In this document: positions 43,216 through 52,593 of the stretch, one piece after another | Numbering within the stretch: position 1 is the first letter of the stretch | Layout: the number at the start of each line of letters is the position of its first letter | Assembly (NCBI GenBank): GCA_039029275.1 | Contig: JBCCGL010000008.1 | Span: forward strand, 124,001-188,000 | Origin: JBCCGL01 sp039029275 | Lineage (GTDB): Bacteria > Pseudomonadota > Gammaproteobacteria > JBCCGL01 | Direction of reading: 5' to 3' | DNA length: 64,000 nucleotides | Translations under genes and position numbers: made by a program | Notes under the pieces: model-generated | What the model saw: only the letters and a program-made list of their open reading frames with translations | Told to the model about the DNA's origin: nothing | The model's database searches: none

Positions 43216-45723
43216 GTGTTCTTACGCAAGGGAAAATCACAAATACGTTCTTTGTCACTGCTACCATGGCTACTGTTGCTGGCAATGGTCGGTATCAGCG
43301 CGTGCCTGGTATTGATGACATATCTGGAAGAGGGCCGCGTCTCTTTCGCGCTCTTGCTGGGCGGCAGTCTGCTGGCGCTGGCCAGCGTGGCGGCCTTCGG
43401 GCTTTTTCACCCCCACACGATTTCAGACAGCAGAAGGTTCCGTGCGCTTTATAAGTACTCGACCGACGCGGTTATCATCACCGATCAACGAGGAACCATT
43501 CTAAAAGCCAATCGAGCGACTGAACGTATATTTGGATACCGACGCCACAAAATCCCCGGTAACAACATTAATTCCTTGATTCCTCACGCGGTCGACAATC
43601 GCCCCAGAAATATTTCGTGGAATTTTGAGAATGTGAATCCGGGAGACGAAAAGAATTTTGAGGGTTTTACCAAAGAAGGTCAGTCATTGATGATCGAGCT
43701 TTTAACGGTGAGGACTCGCAAGAGCTACACATCAAATTTAATGCACTTTGCGCGTGACATATCAAAAAGTACTGAAGAAGAAAATCAGGTGCGCGATTTA
43801 TCGACCAAATACGAAACGTTTTATAACCACTCGGGTGTGGGAATTGCGGTAATCAACACGAGCGGTCAGTTTCTCGAAGTTAATAATGCCTGGCTGGAAA
43901 TGCTTGGATACTCACGCGATGAAATGCTTTCCATGAGTAACCGGGAATGCACGCATCCCGATGACGTTGACAACATGAAGTCCTATATGGAGCCACTTCT
44001 ATCAGGACAAAAAAACAAATCGTCTGTGAAAAAGCGTTACATGCACAAAAACGGGGGCACTGTGTGGGCTGAAATGCATGTTTCGGTTACGCGGGATCCT
44101 TCTGGCAAAATTGATCGCTTAATTGGTGTTATCCATGATTTGACCACGATGGTCACTGCAAGTGACACAATCAAAGAAAGCGAAAAACGCACCCATGACT
44201 TCGCCGATGCCGCCGCTGAGTGGTTTTGGGAAATGGATGAATCACTCCGGTTTACGTTCTTATCACCTCGTTTCAGCGAGATTACAGGTCTCGAAAGACC
44301 CGACATCCTCGGTCGAAAACGGACGGACTTTCTCGATCCCGATACACCTAAGTTAGACGAGCATATCGATGACCTGACACAGCGACGCCCATTTCGGGAT
44401 TTCACGTACAAATTCATCAGCGCGACAGGTGAAGAGCGACACTTCGAAATCAGTGGTAAGCCTTTTTTTGACAAAAAAGGTGAGTTCTGCGGTTATCGAG
44501 GAGTAGGAGATGACGTGACCAAGCGCGTTGTGAGCGAACAACGCCTGCGAGAAAGCGAACAGCGCTTTCGTGATTTTACAGATGTTGCTGCGGATTGGTT
44601 TTGGGAAATGGACGCAGAACAACGCTACACGATGTTATCTGATGTATTCGAGGATGTGACCGGTGTTCCGGTCTCGAGTGTGCTTGGTAAACAGCGCTCG
44701 GACTTTATTGTGAGCCAGATAAATGACCAAAGCGCTTTTGCATACAAGTTGATTAAGGAGAGAAAACCCTACAACAATTTCGAAAGCGAATTTATCGTCG
44801 ATGGAAAAAAAATCTATATTGCATCAAGCGGAAAGCCGGTGTTCGGTGAAGACGGAGAGTTTCTGGGTTATCGAGGTACAGGAACCGACATTACACAAAA
44901 GGTTGAAGCCGAGCGGGAACTACGCATGCACCGTGACAATCTTCAAAAACTCGTGGAAGAGCGTACGAAGGAATTGCGTATTGCAAAAGAGGAAGCAGAG
45001 TTTGCAAACAAAGCGAAGAGTGAATTTCTGGCCAATATGTCGCACGAATTGCGCACTCCCTTGCACGCGATCAACAGTTTTTCAAAAATGGGATTGAAGC
45101 CAGCAAAAATGAATGACAACGAAAAAATAAAAAAATACTTTTCTCGAATAAACCAGGGCGGTCATCGTTTGCTTTACTTGCTCAATGATCTACTTGATTT
45201 ATCCAAACTCGAAGCGGGCAAGATGGAGCTGGATATCAAACATCACAGGCTCGGCGATCTTACCAACGCGATTGCGAATGAATTTTCCGCATTACTGGAA
45301 GAGAAGCAAATCATGTTGCGGTGCGATTTGCATTCGGATGACGAAAAGATCCTGTGTGATCATGCTCGAATGCTTCAAGTACTGCGTAACCTCGTTTCGA
45401 ACGCCACTAAATTTTGCGAATCCAATTCTCTGGTCCGAATAAAAACCGAGATTGATCCGAATGACTGTAATCGCGTAAACATTTATGTGATTGATCAAGG
45501 TGTCGGAATACCTCGCGATGAACTCGAAAAGGTTTTCGACAAGTTTGCTCAGTCCAGTAAAACCAAGACAGGCGCAGGCGGCACCGGTTTGGGATTGGCG
45601 ATTACCCGTGAAATACTTGAAGCACACGGAGAGTCGATATCTGTTTGGAACAATGAAGATCGTGGCGTGACGTTTCGGTTTACGTTGTCGCGCAACGTTT
45701 CGCAATCGTCCCTGGTGGCTTAA
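43216..45723 (+). CDS. Multi-PAS sensor histidine kinase
   Basis: An 835-residue inner-membrane kinase. Two membrane helices (about 14–36 and 42–64) are followed by four PAS domains (roughly 70–190, 195–315, 320–440 and 445–565), the last two similar to each other (WFWEMDESLRFTFLS and WFWEMDAEQRYTMLS), a coiled coil, the HisKA domain with the phospho-accepting His at about residue 610 (ANMSHELRTPLHAI), and an HATPase domain (NLVSNATKF, DQGVGIP, GGTGLGLAI). There is no receiver domain, and no response regulator gene is adjacent. GTG start at 43216. Confidence 0.9.
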   Translation: MFLRKGKSQIRSLSLLPWLLLLAMVGISACLVLMTYLEEGRVSFALLLGGSLLALASVAAFGLFHPHTISDSRRFRALYKYSTDAVIITDQRGTILKANRATERIFGYRRHKIPGNNINSLIPHAVDNRPRNISWNFENVNPGDEKNFEGFTKEGQSLMIELLTVRTRKSYTSNLMHFARDISKSTEEENQVRDLSTKYETFYNHSGVGIAVINTSGQFLEVNNAWLEMLGYSRDEMLSMSNRECTHPDDVDNMKSYMEPLLSGQKNKSSVKKRYMHKNGGTVWAEMHVSVTRDPSGKIDRLIGVIHDLTTMVTASDTIKESEKRTHDFADAAAEWFWEMDESLRFTFLSPRFSEITGLERPDILGRKRTDFLDPDTPKLDEHIDDLTQRRPFRDFTYKFISATGEERHFEISGKPFFDKKGEFCGYRGVGDDVTKRVVSEQRLRESEQRFRDFTDVAADWFWEMDAEQRYTMLSDVFEDVTGVPVSSVLGKQRSDFIVSQINDQSAFAYKLIKERKPYNNFESEFIVDGKKIYIASSGKPVFGEDGEFLGYRGTGTDITQKVEAERELRMHRDNLQKLVEERTKELRIAKEEAEFANKAKSEFLANMSHELRTPLHAINSFSKMGLKPAKMNDNEKIKKYFSRINQGGHRLLYLLNDLLDLSKLEAGKMELDIKHHRLGDLTNAIANEFSALLEEKQIMLRCDLHSDDEKILCDHARMLQVLRNLVSNATKFCESNSLVRIKTEIDPNDCNRVNIYVIDQGVGIPRDELEKVFDKFAQSSKTKTGAGGTGLGLAITREILEAHGESISVWNNEDRGVTFRFTLSRNVSQSSLVA

Positions 45724-45805
45724 GGATCACACATCTATACCATTTGCTGAATTCTAAAATTCGCTGTACCTTTTCGGCGCTTCACAAATTAGCGAAATAA
45801 CCACT

Positions 45806-47215
45806 ATGCACTCCCCACCTGTGATCGTTTGCTTTCGCAACGATCTTAGACTCAATGACAATTCAGCACTGAACGCGGCGGTAGAAAGCGGCGCGCCGAT
45901 CGTGCTGTGTTATGTCTACGATGACAGCGGCACGCACTTTCGACCCCTGGGAGCGGCAAGTCGCTGGTGGTTGCACCACAGCCTGAATTTGCTCGCGAAA
46001 GATCTGGAGCGGCGAAAGGTTCAACTCCTGATTCGTCACGGCGATTGGGTCGACGAATTAGAGAAACTCGCGGTTTCCATCAACGCGCAGTCAGTTTACT
46101 GGAACCAGCTGTTTGACCCGCACGCACATAAGGTCGAAGAGGCACTGCACTTGCGGCTGCAAGCTCACGGAATCAGCGCGCACCGTTACAAAGGGTATTT
46201 GCTGCACGAGCCGTCAAAAATCCGAACCGGTTCGGATTTACCCTACAAAGTCTTTACGCCGTTTTGGCGCAGGCTCTCGCAGGCGATCACGATTCCATCA
46301 GCGCAGCCGCTTGCGAAAATTGGCAATGTTTACTCCAGCGAAATTGATTCCTTGGTCCTGGACGAATTACAGCTTCTGCCAGGCAAACCGGATTGGGCCG
46401 GTGGCATGCGTGAGGCGTGGGAGCCGGGCGAGCGCGGTGCGCAGCAGCAGTTGGATCAATTTATTGAGGAAGCGATAAGTGACTACGCCAGCGCGCGGGA
46501 TATTCCATCAATCGCAGGCACATCGCGGCTGTCGCCCTATTTGCGCTTCGGCGAGATTTCTCCGCGACAAGTGTGGCGCACGGTTGTGAATGAGCTGTCC
46601 GGGCAAAGCGGCCTGCAACAGGGTGCCGATGCCTATTTGCGCGAACTCGGCTGGCGCGAGTTTTGTTACCACCTTTTTCAACTGCAGCCGGATATGCACG
46701 AAAAACCGTTCCGCCCGAATCTTGATGCCTTCCCGTGGCGCAGCGATGAAGAAGTCGAGCGTGCCTGGCAACAGGGCAAAACAGGCATCCCCCTGGTCGA
46801 CGCGGGAATGCGCCAGCTCTGGCACTGCGGCTGGATGCACAACCGCGTGCGCATGGTGGTCGCGTCACTATTATCCAAAAACCTGCGCATTGACTGGCGC
46901 GTCGGCGAGCAATGGTTTTGGGATACGCTGGTCGATGCCGATCCGGCGAGCAATACGGCCGGATGGCAATGGGTGGCAGGATGCGGCGCTGACGCCGCGC
47001 CCTACTTTCGTATTTTTAATCCGGTCAGTCAGTCGAAGAAATTTGATCCGAACGGCGACTATCTGCGTCGCTGGTTACCGGAGCTGGCGCAGTTGGACAG
47101 CAAACAAATTCATGAACCGCCGACTGATCTTTCTGGCCTTGCCTATCCTGCACCAATCGTCGATTTCAAAGCCAGCCGCCAGTTTGCATTGGACGCGTAC
47201 AACGTGAATAAGTAG
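45806..47215 (+). CDS. phrB: Deoxyribodipyrimidine photolyase (class I CPD photolyase-like)
   Basis: A 469-residue photolyase that uses light and FAD to split UV dimers. The N-terminal antenna domain starts VIVCFRNDLRLNDNSALNAA and runs to about 130; the FAD domain contains SRLSPYLRFGEISPRQVW, LGWREFCYHLF, MRQLWHCGWMHNRVRMVVAS and DADPASNTAGWQWVAGCGAD. All key motifs are intact. It is the third photolyase-family gene in the window and the only one with the standard domain order. Preceded by the sensor kinase but with its own upstream gap of 82 bases. Confidence 0.92.
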   Translation: MHSPPVIVCFRNDLRLNDNSALNAAVESGAPIVLCYVYDDSGTHFRPLGAASRWWLHHSLNLLAKDLERRKVQLLIRHGDWVDELEKLAVSINAQSVYWNQLFDPHAHKVEEALHLRLQAHGISAHRYKGYLLHEPSKIRTGSDLPYKVFTPFWRRLSQAITIPSAQPLAKIGNVYSSEIDSLVLDELQLLPGKPDWAGGMREAWEPGERGAQQQLDQFIEEAISDYASARDIPSIAGTSRLSPYLRFGEISPRQVWRTVVNELSGQSGLQQGADAYLRELGWREFCYHLFQLQPDMHEKPFRPNLDAFPWRSDEEVERAWQQGKTGIPLVDAGMRQLWHCGWMHNRVRMVVASLLSKNLRIDWRVGEQWFWDTLVDADPASNTAGWQWVAGCGADAAPYFRIFNPVSQSKKFDPNGDYLRRWLPELAQLDSKQIHEPPTDLSGLAYPAPIVDFKASRQFALDAYNVNK

Positions 47216-47228
47216 CGTCGAGAGGCGA

Positions 47229-47855
47229 CTAAACCACTCGATACACATGGATTCGGTGCATGATTTCCGGCTCGCCGTACGGCATCGAAACAAACTTATC
47301 GCCGCTAAACTCGTGCTGCCATTTGCCCTCGTCAGTCAGGCGCTGCACCGCAGCGGGGTACTCCGGCTCCTGGTGCTCGTCGTCGCGCATACTGAAGACA
47401 ATCGGCGCGCCAGGTCTGGCTACTCGGATTAGCTCTTCGAACGAATGCGGGGGCGCGTGTTTCGGCGTAATGGTGCCGGATGAAATCACCGCGCCGAAGT
47501 GATCGTCGGGAAAATCCAGCGTTTCGCCTAGCGTTGCCTGTCGCAGATCGGCGTAGAGGTTTTTTGCCTTGGCAATCGCCAACATGCCGTCGGACAAATC
47601 AATTCCGGTGATGTCGCCGTAACCCAGCATCACCAACGGCTCGGCCTGAATGCCACCGCCGCAACCTGCGTCCAGGATCGGGGACGTCCCCGCAGGCACA
47701 TAGCGCACAAACGTCGAGGCAATCATCGCCGGAATGCGATAACCCATGCCGCACAGATCGGTTTCGTAGTTATTCGCCCAGTCATCGTAGGCCTGTTGCT
47801 GTTCGTCAACGGTGTTGGCTAAATATGAGCGCGACACGTCTGTTCGTATTTTCAT
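47229..47855 (-). CDS. Class I SAM-dependent methyltransferase
   Basis: A 208-residue methyltransferase with the SAM-binding motif ILDAGCGGGIQAEPL, the acidic loop DITGIDLSDGMLAIAK and FGAVISSGTITPKHAPPHSF. The Williams–Beuren-type pattern suggests small-molecule or quinone-like substrates, but this is unresolved. The ATG at 47855 (MKIRTDVSRS) has a strong GAGGAGGG upstream, so I prefer it to the longer frame. It converges on the photolyase gene. Confidence 0.85.
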   Translation of the reverse strand: MKIRTDVSRSYLANTVDEQQQAYDDWANNYETDLCGMGYRIPAMIASTFVRYVPAGTSPILDAGCGGGIQAEPLVMLGYGDITGIDLSDGMLAIAKAKNLYADLRQATLGETLDFPDDHFGAVISSGTITPKHAPPHSFEELIRVARPGAPIVFSMRDDEHQEPEYPAAVQRLTDEGKWQHEFSGDKFVSMPYGEPEIMHRIHVYRVV

Positions 47856-47976
47856 TTCATCCCTCCTCATTTTGGTCACAATATAAATCAAAACGTACCG
47901 ACACCGCGTGCGATTTGGCTGGACTGATTCGATCTGACACAATGACCGCGCAACCCAATCAAAAACAGCGATCAAT

Positions 47977-48846
47977 ATGGCAAGTAACGAATCGATCTGG
48001 ACCTACTACCAGGGAACATGGCACGCGGGCAACACGCCCATTTTGAGCGCCGCCGATCACGGCGCCTGGCTTGGCTCAATGGTCTTCGACGGCGCGCGAC
48101 TGTTCGATGGTGTAACACCGGATCTGGACAAACACTGCGCGCGCGTGAACAACTCTGCCGAAGCCCTGGGCATGACGCCGACGGTGAGCGTCGAGCAAAT
48201 GCTTGAAATCACCCTGGAAGGGTTGGCTAACTACGCTAACGGTGCAGCGGTGTATATCCGCCCGATGTACTGGCCAAAATTGCGCGGGGCCGGTTTTATT
48301 ACGCCCGACCCGGAATCGACCGATTTCTGTATCTGTCTCGAAACCGTGCCCATGTCCAAACCGACGGATACAGGTACCTTGGCTACGACATCGTTTCGCC
48401 GCCCAACGCTGGACTGCGCGACGGTGGATGCCAAGGCCTCCTGCCTTTATCCCAACAATGCGCGCATGATGCGCGAGGCTGTCAGCAAAGGCTTTACTAA
48501 TGCATTGGTCGCAGACTTTGAAGGCAACGTTGCGGAGACGGCAACTTCCAATATTTTTATGGCAAAAGATGGCGAGATTTTTACACCGGTGCCGAACGGT
48601 TGTTTTTTGAACGGCATAACGCGACAACGATTTATTGAATTGTTCAAGGACGCGGGTGAAACCGTGCATGAAAAAACATTGACGTTTGATGATTTTAAAA
48701 ACGCCGACGAAATTTTCATGACAGGGAATTTAAGTAAGGTTATGCCGGTGGTGGCGCTGGACGATAAAAAATTTGAAAGCGGACCGGTGGCGAAGAAGGC
48801 GAGGGAGATGTATTGGGATTGGGCATTTAGTTCCAGCTCTTTTTAA
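47977..48846 (+). CDS. Branched-chain amino acid aminotransferase-like (class IV PLP enzyme)
   Basis: A 289-residue fold-type IV aminotransferase. The PLP lysine lies in TVDAKASCLYPNNARMMREA, followed by the family pattern ADFEGNVAETATSNIFMA and PNGCFLNGITRQRFIELF. The substrate could be a branched-chain amino acid, as in IlvE, or an aromatic or D-amino acid; the assignment to IlvE is not certain. Divergent from the methyltransferase gene across about 120 bases. Confidence 0.85.
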   Translation: MASNESIWTYYQGTWHAGNTPILSAADHGAWLGSMVFDGARLFDGVTPDLDKHCARVNNSAEALGMTPTVSVEQMLEITLEGLANYANGAAVYIRPMYWPKLRGAGFITPDPESTDFCICLETVPMSKPTDTGTLATTSFRRPTLDCATVDAKASCLYPNNARMMREAVSKGFTNALVADFEGNVAETATSNIFMAKDGEIFTPVPNGCFLNGITRQRFIELFKDAGETVHEKTLTFDDFKNADEIFMTGNLSKVMPVVALDDKKFESGPVAKKAREMYWDWAFSSSSF

Positions 48847-48884
48847 TTAGGTTTTGACACTCGAGAACTGTTAAGAAAATTTAT

Positions 48885-49184
48885 ATGTGGTTTGAAATAG
48901 CCATCGTTGCGAGTATCTTCGCTGTCGGGAACATTGTGTTCGGCCACTTCGAAGAAAGGACTCCCAAGTGGAAACGACTTATGAAATTTTTCGTTTTCAT
49001 AATCTTGACTGCCCTAATTACCACAGTATTTGGGAGAACTTGGTTTTTTGTTTTTCTTGTTTCAGTTTTAATGTTTCCGCTCGCAATTCACTTGTGGTGG
49101 TTACCCAGACATGGCATTAATGGCTGGACTGGTGAACCGAAGAGCAAATATTACGAGCTTAGAGGCTGGAAAATCGACGGTTGA
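48885..49184 (+). CDS. Small conserved-looking membrane protein, function unknown
   Basis: A 99-residue protein with an N-terminal hydrophobic segment (IAIVASIFAVGNIVFGHF) and two further helices (FFVFIILTALITTVFG, FFVFLVSVLMFPLAIHLWW), then a C-terminal tail containing INGWTGEPKSKYYELRGW. I do not recognise a named family. It begins the AT-rich run of small plus-strand genes. Confidence 0.6.
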   Translation: MWFEIAIVASIFAVGNIVFGHFEERTPKWKRLMKFFVFIILTALITTVFGRTWFFVFLVSVLMFPLAIHLWWLPRHGINGWTGEPKSKYYELRGWKIDG

Positions 49185-49270
49185 ATGAGTTCTAAACAGG
49201 TTAGTTAAAGACTCGCCAACATCGAACAGTTTTATTATCGATTCTGCACAACAAGGGGACAGGCTCCTTT

Positions 49271-49837
49271 ATGCGAAAATATATTACAAACTTTTCACTC
49301 GCAATGCTTGTTAACCTTTTGTGTCTGTCCGCCGTGCTTGCAAACGACCGCGAATCAATCACCGATGAAGTTGATTTATTTGTCCTTGATTTGTTCGATC
49401 GCATTCAGCCCCGCACGTTTGCCGATGGCGTCGAGTACTGCGGTTTGATTGGCTACAATGAGGACGGCGAACTTGTCGCGACACCTGCCGTAAAAGGTGA
49501 AGCGAGTTTTTGTGATCTTGACGAAGACCCCGAAAATCTCGAAATCATAGCCAGTTATCACACGCACGGTGCCGCATCACACGAATCGGATACCGAAGCA
49601 TCATCGATCACCGACATGGAAGGGGATATCGAAGACCAAACCGACGGCTATATCGCAACGCCGGGTGGCCGTGTCTGGTTCAATGACTATGCAGAGGAAA
49701 CTTCGTATTTGCTGTGTGGTGTGGGATGCGTGAAAGCCGATCCGAATTTTGTCGAGTGCGAGGCCTTCAAACCCGAAGACTCTTATACCCTTGAGCAGCT
49801 AATTGCCCGTGAGGAAAACGATACGGGTGAATGTTGA
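49271..49837 (+). CDS. Secreted DUF4329-like protein
   Basis: A 188-residue protein with a signal peptide (cleavage near residue 25, ...AVLAN). The C-terminal domain contains IIASYHTHGAASHESDTEA, an SSITD element and DGYIATPGGRVWF, the pattern of DUF4329 domains, which resemble JAB-type metalloproteases and occur in polymorphic toxin proteins. Six cysteines suggest disulfides after export. A secreted stand-alone copy with no adjacent immunity or RHS gene is notable; enzymatic activity is unproven. Confidence 0.6.
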   Translation: MRKYITNFSLAMLVNLLCLSAVLANDRESITDEVDLFVLDLFDRIQPRTFADGVEYCGLIGYNEDGELVATPAVKGEASFCDLDEDPENLEIIASYHTHGAASHESDTEASSITDMEGDIEDQTDGYIATPGGRVWFNDYAEETSYLLCGVGCVKADPNFVECEAFKPEDSYTLEQLIAREENDTGEC

Positions 49838-49888
49838 TGTATTCTGACCGATGATTACAAATTAAATTGGCCAGACAACATTGTTTTC

Positions 49889-50299
49889 GTGACTGGAGCA
49901 ATCAAATTCACGTTTATCGTAAAGAGTGAAACACCATTGAATTCAAAAAATCTCCAAGAATACAGCGATGCCTGGAATGATCATGATATCGACACGATCA
50001 TGGACTTTATGACGGAGGACTGCATTTTCGAACCCGGTGGAGGGCCTGAAAGATATGGTACGCGATACGAAGGACATGCCGCAGTGCAAGAAAGATTTAT
50101 TGAGGTATGGACGGATATTCCGGATATACGATTTCAAAATGGAATCCATTTCGCAGAAGGCAACTACGGCTGTTCAGAGTGGACGATTGTCGGTACCTAC
50201 AAAGATGGAAGGAAAATCGAAGTGGATGGCTGCGACATTTTCACCTTCGAAAATGGAAAAATAAAGTCGAAACGGTCGTATGTAAAAGATCGCAAGTAG
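49889..50299 (+). CDS. SnoaL-like/NTF2-fold protein
   Basis: Up to 136 residues. The fold is indicated by EYSDAWNDHDIDTIMDFMTE, YEGHAAVQERFIEVWTDIPD, FAEGNYGCSEWTIVGTYKDG and the strand EVDGCDIFTFENGKIKSKRS. GTG at 49889 gives an N-terminal extension; TTG at 49937 gives a more usual start. SnoaL-like proteins include hydrolases, cyclases and non-enzymatic binders, so function is unknown. Confidence 0.75.
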   Translation: MTGAIKFTFIVKSETPLNSKNLQEYSDAWNDHDIDTIMDFMTEDCIFEPGGGPERYGTRYEGHAAVQERFIEVWTDIPDIRFQNGIHFAEGNYGCSEWTIVGTYKDGRKIEVDGCDIFTFENGKIKSKRSYVKDRK

Positions 50300-50339
50300 A
50301 AAAACGAAAGAGACGTTCCATTCGATTCAAAGGAGTTAA

Positions 50340-51017
50340 ATGATGTCTTTACCAATTGGGACCATTGCGGCGTTTGGTCCATTTATTGAGTATCTCCGTC
50401 CAGCGAAATCGCCTTATCTGTTAATGGTCATATTCGGGACCATTGCAACGATCACTACAAGTTTCTATTTTCAAACGGAGCATGAGTGGTTAATGCTCAT
50501 CATTCCCCAATTTATCGCGCTCGTTGTGTTTAATTCGTTTGCGTATTTCGGGCGGGATGAACACACAGAAGATGAACAGGAAGAACAACTACGGTTTTCA
50601 AGAGCTGTCAGTATCGCTGCTGCTCTAATGTGCCTGGCGTTCGGTGCTAAGGAAGTGCTGGGTAGAGACGCTCTTTTTAACGTCAACTACTTAGCCTGTA
50701 TTTTCCAGTTGGCTATATTCGTGATCTACGCTGCTGCAAGATTGTACAAAGAAGAGAAGCCGGAAAACTTCAATTTCTTTCAGTTTTCGTTCATTACCTC
50801 TGTGTATTTGGTTGGCGCCACTATTGCGCTATCACTGATTGACTATGACGACGAGACATACTTATTTCAGACAGTTGACGATGGTGAAAATGAAAAACAG
50901 ATTGTTGATCCGTTTCTTATTACAAGCACATTTTTGTATTTGTTATGGGCACTTTGTCAGGTGTATTGGGTTAGGCGCATATTCTCGCTGGTGGTAATTT
51001 CTGTTAGGGATGATTAG
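50340..51017 (+). CDS. Membrane protein of unknown function
   Basis: A 225-residue protein with about six hydrophobic segments (for example LLMVIFGTIATITTSFYF, MLIIPQFIALVVFNSFAYF, YLACIFQLAIFVIYAAARLY) and an acidic loop (DEHTEDEQEEQ). I recognise no domain. AT-rich, as its neighbours are; probably an accessory gene. Confidence 0.6.
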   Translation: MMSLPIGTIAAFGPFIEYLRPAKSPYLLMVIFGTIATITTSFYFQTEHEWLMLIIPQFIALVVFNSFAYFGRDEHTEDEQEEQLRFSRAVSIAAALMCLAFGAKEVLGRDALFNVNYLACIFQLAIFVIYAAARLYKEEKPENFNFFQFSFITSVYLVGATIALSLIDYDDETYLFQTVDDGENEKQIVDPFLITSTFLYLLWALCQVYWVRRIFSLVVISVRDD

Positions 51018-51197
51018 ACAAAAACGTTTCAGCGAACATATAGAAAATTCCTTCAGTCATCGAGATACGAAGAATCTAACGAGTTATTTCTTAGATCCTG
51101 CTGTACTATTTGCTCGGTGATCCAAACAAAAACGATGTGATGCAAGATTGCAATATGCCGTGGTTCGCGAAATTCGCTAATAAAGTTCCCGCTCAAT

Positions 51198-52055
51198 ATG
51201 AAAGACTCATCTATATCCACAAATGAACAAAGTCTCACCGATCGGCTGCGGCTGCCGGTTTTTGGAATTCTTCTGCTTTCCGTATGGGCCGTTATCTCGC
51301 TGACCAATTTTGTCGGAGACTATCGTCAACTGCTTTATCAAAGCACGCGTGAAAGTGGGTTCTATGAATGGCTAACCGTGCTAGCCGGCCTCACTATCAC
51401 TGCTATCGCGATTAGCAGAATCCGGGCGTCATTTAAGTCTGACGTAAAAGACCTCCTACCCGTTCCAATACTCTGGATATTCGCGATTATCGGAGTTCTG
51501 GGGAGCCTGGAAGAGATCAGCTGGGGGCAGCACATTTTCGGTTTTGAAAGCCAGGGTGTTTTTAAGGAACACAATCTTCAGCAGGAAACCAATCTGCACA
51601 ATTTTGTTTCGCAGGAGTACGTCAATCTCTTAATGCAGGGGTTTGTTTACCTCGTTTTTATCGCGCTGCCGATTTTGTCCTATCTCAACATAATTGCGAT
51701 TATGAATAAAATCCCGCAGGGATTGCAGCGGCTGCGGCCTTCGCTGCCTACTGTGGGAATTTTCCTGACTTCGTGTTGCTTCCAGGATTACTTTCGAGCG
51801 GAGACGTATCTGGATACCACATTGGTGATTTTTCTGACAGTTGTCTATTTGATTGCTGCCGTTAGGGTTGCATGGACAAGCGAACAAAAACTAATATCCC
51901 TCAGCGTATTGATCTCACTCGTTCTGGCGATGGTTTGTGATCCTGTGTTTGAGTACAACAACATGCAGTACGAAATTCGCGAACTGTTTATTTTGGTCGG
52001 CTTTATCTTCTGGTTTCTGGAAACCGGTGAATCGAGTCGCCAGTCAATAGCTTGA
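51198..52055 (+). CDS. Polytopic membrane protein with EEISWGQ motif
   Basis: A 285-residue protein with about seven hydrophobic segments. The most striking part is LGSLEEISWGQHIFGFESQG followed by HNLQQETNLHNF, a charged and His-rich motif within or beside membrane helices that looks like a conserved active or binding site. I recall this motif in uncharacterised bacterial membrane proteins but cannot name the family. Cluster of acidic and histidine residues could bind metal; inference only. Confidence 0.65.
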   Translation: MKDSSISTNEQSLTDRLRLPVFGILLLSVWAVISLTNFVGDYRQLLYQSTRESGFYEWLTVLAGLTITAIAISRIRASFKSDVKDLLPVPILWIFAIIGVLGSLEEISWGQHIFGFESQGVFKEHNLQQETNLHNFVSQEYVNLLMQGFVYLVFIALPILSYLNIIAIMNKIPQGLQRLRPSLPTVGIFLTSCCFQDYFRAETYLDTTLVIFLTVVYLIAAVRVAWTSEQKLISLSVLISLVLAMVCDPVFEYNNMQYEIRELFILVGFIFWFLETGESSRQSIA

Positions 52056-52140
52056 TCGGGTGATATTGATATTTGGGGCACATAATCATGTTGCCGAAAA
52101 CTGATTTCAAATCAATCGAAGTCGCTACGACTGGAGTGTT

Positions 52141-52530
52141 ATGACCATTGAAGCATGCATTAAATGCCGGGACATCACGACCGCCTTATCGTTTTATACC
52201 GAAGTGATGGATTTCGACGTAGAAGTTGCTCCGGATCCAGATCCAACTGCGTTTATGTCGAAGTACGCGCTTTTAAAACGGGGCAATAGCCTATTGCACC
52301 TTTCGTCCCACGAAGGAGATGGCGTCTTTGGAAACCTGATTTATGTTCGTATTGAGGATATTGAAGAACTCTTTAGCAAATTCAAATCAAGAGGAATCAA
52401 TACTAAATACCCGGACCGATATCCATCCGTAACGATACCACTCACTGAACAAACCTGGGGAATGAAAGAGTTTTCAGTAAGAGATCATGATGGAAACAAA
52501 ATTACATTTGGCCAAGATATTTCTAACTAG
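52141..52530 (+). CDS. VOC/glyoxalase-fold family protein
   Basis: A 129-residue single VOC protein: ACIKCRDITTALSFYTEVMD at the start, NLIYVRIEDIEELFSKFKS mid-way, and the C-terminal WGMKEFSVRDHDGNKITFGQ typical of glyoxalase/bleomycin-resistance-type proteins. The metal-ligand pattern is incomplete, so a binding protein or an enzyme are both possible. Confidence 0.8.
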   Translation: MTIEACIKCRDITTALSFYTEVMDFDVEVAPDPDPTAFMSKYALLKRGNSLLHLSSHEGDGVFGNLIYVRIEDIEELFSKFKSRGINTKYPDRYPSVTIPLTEQTWGMKEFSVRDHDGNKITFGQDISN

Positions 52531-52593
52531 CATTTGAACGTTTAATTTTCACATGACGTGCATATGTTTAAAGATGTCTGAGACCATTTGATC

